Positions 6,449 through 9,471 of a DNA stretch of 9,471 nucleotides are shown piece by piece; position 1 is the first letter of the stretch; every line of letters starts with the position of its first letter. This DNA is from Holophagaceae bacterium. GTDB lineage: Bacteria; Acidobacteriota; Holophagae; Holophagales; Holophagaceae. The stretch lies in NCBI GenBank assembly GCA_025355915.1, contig JANXYT010000152.1, forward strand, positions 1 to 9,471, read 5' to 3'. Both the position numbers and the translations under genes were made by a program. Under the pieces are notes generated by a model that ran no database searches, was not told the DNA's origin, and saw only the letters and a program-made list of their open reading frames with translations.

Positions 6449-7450
6449 ATGACCGACCGCTACTCGAAGCAGCGAATCTTTCTCGGCCGCGAAGCCGACG
6501 AGGCCTTGCGCGCCAAACGCGTGGCCGTCCTCGGCCTCGGGGCCCTCGGTTCCGTCATCGCGCCCTGGCTGGCCCGGGCGGGCGTGGGCCACCTGACGCT
6601 CATCGACCGGGATCTCGTGGAAGCCTCCAACCTGCAGCGCCAGCTGCTCTACGGCGAAGCGGACCTGGGGCGCCCGAAGGCCGAAGTGGCCAAGGAACGA
6701 CTTGCCGAGGCCAATTCGAGCATCGAATTGGCCTCCGTGGTGGCCGACCTCACCAGCGGCAATGCCCGGGAGCTGCTGTCGGGCTTCGACCTCATCTGCG
6801 ACGGCACCGACAATTTCGAAGCCCGCTTCCTCATCAACGACGTGGCCATCCTTACGGGTTCTCCCTGGATCTACGCCGGGGCCATCGGCGGTGAGGGCGT
6901 GGTGTGGCCCTTGAATCCACCCCACACGCCCTGCCTGCGCTGCCTCATCGAGGAGCCCCCCGCGGGTGGTGATGTGGACACCTGTGACAGCGCGGGTGTG
7001 CTGGGCCCTGCCGTGGGCGTCATCGGAAGCTGGGCGGCCCTCGAAGCCATGAAAGTGCTCACGGGCAAGGTGCCCCACGCGGAGCTGGCGCGCTTCGACT
7101 TCTGGGAGGACGAGCGCCAGTTTCTAAAGCCGCCGAAAACCCGCTGCCGGTTCTGCACGGACAAGGTCACGGAATTCCTGGACGCGCGCTGGAGCCTCAA
7201 GGCCAGTGCCCTCTGCGGCCTGGAGGGCGTGCAGATCCGCGTGAACCCGCCGGGAAAACTCGACCTCCCTGCCCTCAAGGACCGCCTCGAAACCCGCACC
7301 CACAGCCCATGGAGGCAGGCAGGCATGATGCTCAAAGGCCACGATGGCGCCAACGAGATCACCCTCTTCGCCGACGGCCGCGCGCTGGTGCATGGCCCCA
7401 TGACCCCCGAACGGGCCCGGAGTTGGTACACCGACGTGATCGGGTACTGA
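6449..7450 (+). CDS. ThiF/MoeB/HesA-family adenylyltransferase (E1-like)
   Basis: E1-like enzymes of this family adenylate the C-terminal Gly-Gly of a small sulfur carrier (ThiS, MoaD or relatives) for thiamine, molybdopterin or cysteine sulfur chemistry. The 333-residue product has the full set: RYSKQRI entry, nucleotide loop GLGALGS (29-35), LIDRDLVEASNLQRQ (51-65) with the catalytic Arg at 64, K78, CDGTDNFEAR (117-126), zinc cysteines C162/C165 and C233/C236, and TCDSAGVLGP with Cys179 at the site that in some relatives forms a thioester or persulfide. Residues about 245-333 form an extra C-terminal module (KLDLPALKDRL, EITLFADGRALVHG) seen in several ThiF-type proteins instead of a rhodanese domain. 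No carrier protein or thiamine/molybdenum gene is in the window, so the pathway is undecided. The ATG at 6449 has only a weak GAG upstream. Its last codons form part of a terminator. Confidence 0.9.
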   Translation: MTDRYSKQRIFLGREADEALRAKRVAVLGLGALGSVIAPWLARAGVGHLTLIDRDLVEASNLQRQLLYGEADLGRPKAEVAKERLAEANSSIELASVVADLTSGNARELLSGFDLICDGTDNFEARFLINDVAILTGSPWIYAGAIGGEGVVWPLNPPHTPCLRCLIEEPPAGGDVDTCDSAGVLGPAVGVIGSWAALEAMKVLTGKVPHAELARFDFWEDERQFLKPPKTRCRFCTDKVTEFLDARWSLKASALCGLEGVQIRVNPPGKLDLPALKDRLETRTHSPWRQAGMMLKGHDGANEITLFADGRALVHGPMTPERARSWYTDVIGY

Positions 7451-7456
7451 TTTTTT
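7423..7456 (+). terminator. Rho-independent terminator overlapping the 3' end of the ThiF-type gene
   Basis: GTAC-A-CCGA (7426-7434) pairs with TCGGGTAC (7440-7447), giving 8 bp with one bulged A and a 5-nt loop. T7423-G7425 can extend it with wobble pairs against TGA. The stop codon is followed at once by T6 (7451-7456). The stem therefore lies inside the last eight codons of the coding sequence and the stop codon forms its base. Confidence 0.6.
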
Positions 7457-7528
7457 AACCGCAGATGGCGCAGATAGATGTCACACACGTTTTGTTTCAT
7501 CTGCGCAAATCTGCGCCATCTGCGGGTT
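7457..7528. repeat. Long intergenic inverted repeat of about 9-bp CGCAGATnn units, upstream of rdgB
   Basis: The left arm (7457-7475, AACCGCAGATGGCGCAGAT) and right arm (7509-7528) are complementary, with a perfect 17-bp core (7459-7475 with 7509-7525) and a single extra G in the right arm. The left arm holds two CGCAGATnn units (7460, 7469). The right side holds three ATCTGCGnn units (7499, 7509, 7518), so the hairpin can shift register. The 33-nt loop is AT-richer. It lies directly after the T6 of the previous terminator and ends 19 nt before the rdgB ribosome-binding site. Confidence 0.85.
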
Positions 7529-7558
7529 CGAATTCATTTTCAGATCGAAGGTGATTCC

Positions 7559-8158
7559 ATGCTGAAAGTGCTTCTCGCCTCACGCAACGCCGGCAAGCTC
7601 CGCGAATTCTCCACGCTGCTTCCAGATCTGCAATTCGTGCTGTGGCCCGCGGACGCACCGGAGCTTCCAGAAACCGGCGCTTTCTTTCAGGATAATGCCC
7701 TTCAGAAAGCCGAAGGCGCGCGGACCTGGTGGCTGGAGCACGGCACGGAGTCCGTGGATGGCGTGCTGGCGGATGATTCGGGGCTTTGCGTGGACGCGCT
7801 CTGGGGCGGACCCGGCGTCCTGAGCGCGCGCTTCGCGCCGGGCCTGCCTTCCTACGCTGACAAAGGCCGACGCCTGCTGGCCATGCTGCCCGAGGCCGCC
7901 GATCGCACGGCCCGCTTCGTGTGTGTGCTGGCCTTCGCGCCCATGAAGGGAGAACCCTTCACCGCCAGCGGCGCCGTGGAGGGAAGCCTGGCCTTCGATC
8001 ACCGCGGCGACAGCGGCTTTGGCTACGATCCCATCTTCATCCCCGATGGCTGCGACCGGACCTTCGGCGAACTGCCCATCGAGACCAAGCACACCCTCAG
8101 TCATCGGGCCCGGGCATGTGCGGCGCTTCGGGTCCGGCTCAAAGCCTCTCGGGCTTGA
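7559..8158 (+). CDS. rdgB: XTP/dITP pyrophosphatase (non-canonical purine NTP pyrophosphatase, HAM1/RdgB family)
   Basis: RdgB hydrolyses dITP, XTP and related deaminated purine triphosphates to the monophosphate and pyrophosphate, keeping them out of DNA and RNA. It is a cytosolic Mg2+-dependent dimer. The 199-residue product has normal family length and motifs: LLASRNAGKLREF (5-17) binding the triphosphate, ETGAFFQDNALQKAEGA, the catalytic ADDSGLCVDALWGGPGVLSA with its acidic pair, SGFGYDPIFIP near residue 160, and FGELPIETKHTLSHRARA at the C-terminal base-recognition loop. An in-frame ATG at 7478 would add 27 residues encoded by the inverted-repeat element. The ATG at 7559 is chosen because GAAGGTG (7547-7553) precedes it by five nt and LKVLLASRNAGK is the expected N-terminus. 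It is probably transcribed separately from the ThiF-type gene, which has its own terminator. Confidence 0.95.
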   Translation: MLKVLLASRNAGKLREFSTLLPDLQFVLWPADAPELPETGAFFQDNALQKAEGARTWWLEHGTESVDGVLADDSGLCVDALWGGPGVLSARFAPGLPSYADKGRRLLAMLPEAADRTARFVCVLAFAPMKGEPFTASGAVEGSLAFDHRGDSGFGYDPIFIPDGCDRTFGELPIETKHTLSHRARACAALRVRLKASRA

Positions 8159-8190
8159 CGCTGCTTCTCAGGGCCACGGATGGAAAAATC

Positions 8191-8219
8191 TTGCAGGGAG
8201 AGAGAGAAAACGATCTAAA
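8191..8219 (+). promoter_or_regulatory. Weak promoter candidate upstream of the response-regulator remnant
   Basis: TTGCAG (8191-8196) and TCTAAA (8214-8219) are 17 bp apart in a locally purine- and AT-rich stretch, about 58 bp before the ATG at 8277. Matches are modest (3/6 and 4/6). The rest of the 118-bp gap after rdgB shows nothing else recognisable except the ribosome-binding site. Confidence 0.3.
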
Positions 8220-8263
8220 GGTCATCATATTCCACCCGTGGCGGATACCCTTCAAACAATCAC

Positions 8264-8270
8264 GGGGAGG
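8264..8270 (+). promoter_or_regulatory. Strong Shine-Dalgarno site of the broken response regulator
   Basis: GGGGAGG (8264-8270) stands six nt before the ATG at 8277, one of the best ribosome-binding sites in the window. It identifies the original start of the gene and shows that translation initiation signals outlived the reading frame, which stops after 11 codons. Confidence 0.7.
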
Positions 8271-8276
8271 CCAGGG

Positions 8277-8978
8277 ATGGTTGACCGGAAGCACCGGGTG
8301 GTGATTGTCTAAGGTCAAACCCTCGTCCGAGAGGGAATCCGGACCCTACTCGCTTCCCAACCGGATTTGGACGTCAGCGGAGAGAGCTCTGGTGGCAGGG
8401 AGGCCGTTGGCCTCGCCGAAGAACTCAAGCCTGAGCTCATGGTGCCGGCCCTGACCCTGCCATGGTCCAATGGCCTGACATTTCTGAACGAGGTGAGGCG
8501 CGTGAGCCCCGCTACGCGAGGCCTTGTCCTTGGCGCAAAGCGATCCGAGGACGTCAATTTTGCCGCCCTTGAGGCGGGTGCCCGCGGCAACCTGCTGAAG
8601 AAGTCCAGCCGCGCCGAGTTCTTCATGGCTGTCAGGAGCCTATTGGGTGGAGCGAACGCCCTGAGCCCGGCCAGGGTCCGCACGGTGGTGACAGGGTATC
8701 TGGGAGTCAAGCGGCTCAAACCCGTGGCATCCAGGCCAGGAGCCCTTTCCGATCGGGAAAAGGAAGTGCTGAAACTGATCGCCGAAGGTTTCCGGACCAA
8801 GGCGATGGGGGTTCTCCTCTGCATCAGCTCCAAGACCGTGGAGCAGCACCGGGCGAACCTGATGAGCAAGCTGGATCGGCACAGCCTGCAGGCACGGACG
8901 ACCCATGCCCTTCAACGGGGGTTGGTGGCCACCGGCCCCGAGCCAACCGCCGAAGGGGCCTTCCCCTGGTTTCCCTAG
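8277..8978 (+). pseudogene. NarL/LuxR-type response regulator with in-frame stop at codon 12 and degenerate receiver
   Basis: From the ATG at 8277 the frame reads MVDRKHRVVIV, then TAA (8310-8312), then continues in the same frame GQTLVREGIRTLLASQPDL and on to 8978. NarL-type regulators normally have VDDH at this point, so the stop replaces the first acidic-pocket Asp and Gly replaces the second. Counting the stop as 12, the phospho-acceptor Asp is Ala58 (KPELMVPALTLP against the usual MDxxLP), the conserved Ser/Thr is Gly86, and only Lys108 (GNLLKKSS) remains of the five receiver residues. The C-terminal GerE-type helix-turn-helix is well kept: LSDREKEVLKLIAEG (157-171), ISSKTVEQHRANLMSKL (183-199). 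The TTG at 8367 gives an open 203-residue frame, but I see no good ribosome-binding site for it. No histidine kinase is adjacent. Best reading is a pseudogene, though a restart making a DNA-binding fragment is possible. Confidence 0.75.
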
Positions 8979-9075
8979 GCTGCCCAGGCCAAATTCGATT
9001 AAGAATAGGCAGGCAGCCTTCCACCGCGGGCTCAGAAGCCATTCCTTTACCACCTCCGTTTTCCAGTCCACCACC

Positions 9076-9081
9076 GAGAGG
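9076..9081 (+). promoter_or_regulatory. Shine-Dalgarno site of the gene at 9090
   Basis: GAGAGG lies eight nt before the ATG at 9090 and supports that start. The remaining 8979-9075 gap holds no convincing promoter or terminator. GGCTGCC (8978-8984) and GGCAGCC (9012-9018) could pair, but across a 27-nt loop and without a T-tract. Confidence 0.55.
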
Positions 9082-9089
9082 CATCACTT

Positions 9090-9471
9090 ATGGGCAAGGT
9101 CCTATCAGGTTCCCTGGTCGCGGTGTCACTGGCCATGGCAGCGCCAGGGCCCCTGCCTGCCGCACCGGCCCCGGCCGGCCGCACGGCGTACGTCCCAATG
9201 CCAAAGCCCGGTGCCAAGCTGCCCTTGGGCAAGGAGCACTACTTCACCTTCGGCTTCGTTCAGCAGCCCAAGCTGGGGAATGCGGTCATGAGGGTGGAGA
9301 TCTTCACCCTGGATGGACAGCGGGATCGGTCGTTTGCGGTCCAGGGCGATGCAGACATGCCCTCCATGAGAGGGGCCCACAGCAGTGGACCCAAGCCCTT
9401 TGCCCTTTCCAAAAAGGGCGCCTACCTGCTGCCCGTTCAGCTGGTGATGCCGGGGGACTGGGAGATCCGGT
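9090..9471 (+). CDS. Exported YtkA/FixH-like domain protein (3' end outside window)
   Basis: The frame is open from the ATG at 9090 to the window edge (127 complete codons, no stop), so the gene is partial. The product begins with a signal peptide: MGK, the hydrophobic LSGSLVAVSLAMAA, and a Pro/Ala-rich tail with likely cleavage near LPAAPA. The mature region runs KLPLGKEHYFTFGFVQQPKL, a beta strand VMRVEIFTLDGQ, the DADMPSMRGAHSSG segment (about 86-99) and KGAYLLPVQLVMPGDWEI (about 109-126). The Met-Pro-x-Met stretch, followed by a KGxY strand and a MPGxW strand, is the pattern of YtkA-like/FixH domains, small extracytoplasmic beta-sandwiches often found beside metal efflux or respiratory genes. 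Exact role is unknown because the C-terminus and downstream neighbours are missing. It is preceded by GAGAGG at 9076. Confidence 0.75.
   Translation, partial: MGKVLSGSLVAVSLAMAAPGPLPAAPAPAGRTAYVPMPKPGAKLPLGKEHYFTFGFVQQPKLGNAVMRVEIFTLDGQRDRSFAVQGDADMPSMRGAHSSGPKPFALSKKGAYLLPVQLVMPGDWEIR

Noticed and set aside
7451..7456. T6 run read as part of a minus-strand terminator with the 7457-7528 hairpin
   Set aside because: On the minus strand the run is A6, not T6. On the plus strand it precedes the hairpin. It fits the smaller hairpin at 7426-7447.
6346..7528. The two repeat elements as terminal inverted repeats of a transposon carrying the ThiF-type gene
   Set aside because: The two elements share no sequence with each other, each is an inverted repeat by itself, and there is no transposase or visible target-site duplication.
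7478..7558. Upstream in-frame ATG extending rdgB by 27 residues
   Set aside because: The added residues are encoded by the inverted-repeat element, lack a ribosome-binding site and do not belong to the RdgB family. The ATG at 7559 has GAAGGTG upstream.
8181..8196. Sigma-54-like sequence TGGAAAAATCTTGCAG upstream of the response-regulator remnant
   Set aside because: The GG and GC elements are one base closer than the strict -24/-12 spacing and the first element is poorly matched.
8978..9018. GGCTGCC/GGCAGCC inverted repeat after the response-regulator remnant as a terminator
   Set aside because: The 7-bp stem spans a 27-nt loop and is not followed by a T-tract.

Overview
The window reads as a piece of a GC-rich, Gram-negative-like bacterial chromosome. 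Gene order and protein style (xseB-ispA-dxs operon, several Sec-exported proteins, third codon positions dominated by G and C) would fit an Acidobacteriota/Holophagae-type genome such as Geothrix. That placement is inference from general resemblance and was not tested by any search. No plasmid, phage, insertion sequence, CRISPR array, tRNA or rRNA is visible.

Left part (1-3181): a compact co-directional operon of xseB (exonuclease VII small subunit), ispA (farnesyl diphosphate synthase) and dxs (1-deoxyxylulose-5-phosphate synthase). The genes overlap or nearly touch, linking the first step of the MEP isoprenoid pathway to prenyl-chain elongation. Middle part (3182-6345): an exported, beta-propeller-like protein of unknown function runs convergently, with a 3-bp gap, into a minus-strand exported metallophosphoesterase of the 5'-nucleotidase/CpdB type. 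A small conserved cytosolic protein of unknown function is transcribed divergently from the latter.

Right part (6346-9471): a ThiF/MoeB-type E1-like adenylyltransferase lies between two unrelated intergenic inverted-repeat elements. One is built from 7-bp units, the other from about 9-bp units. It is followed by rdgB (non-canonical purine NTP pyrophosphatase). Next comes the remnant of a NarL/LuxR-type response regulator. Its reading frame is broken by a TAA exactly where the first acidic-pocket aspartate should be, and it has also lost the phospho-acceptor Asp. The window ends inside an exported YtkA/FixH-like protein.

Most of the window is ordinary housekeeping sequence. The points worth a second look are the broken, non-phosphorylatable response regulator behind an intact ribosome-binding site, the two structured intergenic repeats, a terminator folded into the last codons of the ThiF-type gene, and a charged insertion in IspA. 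I found no convincing new multi-gene system.
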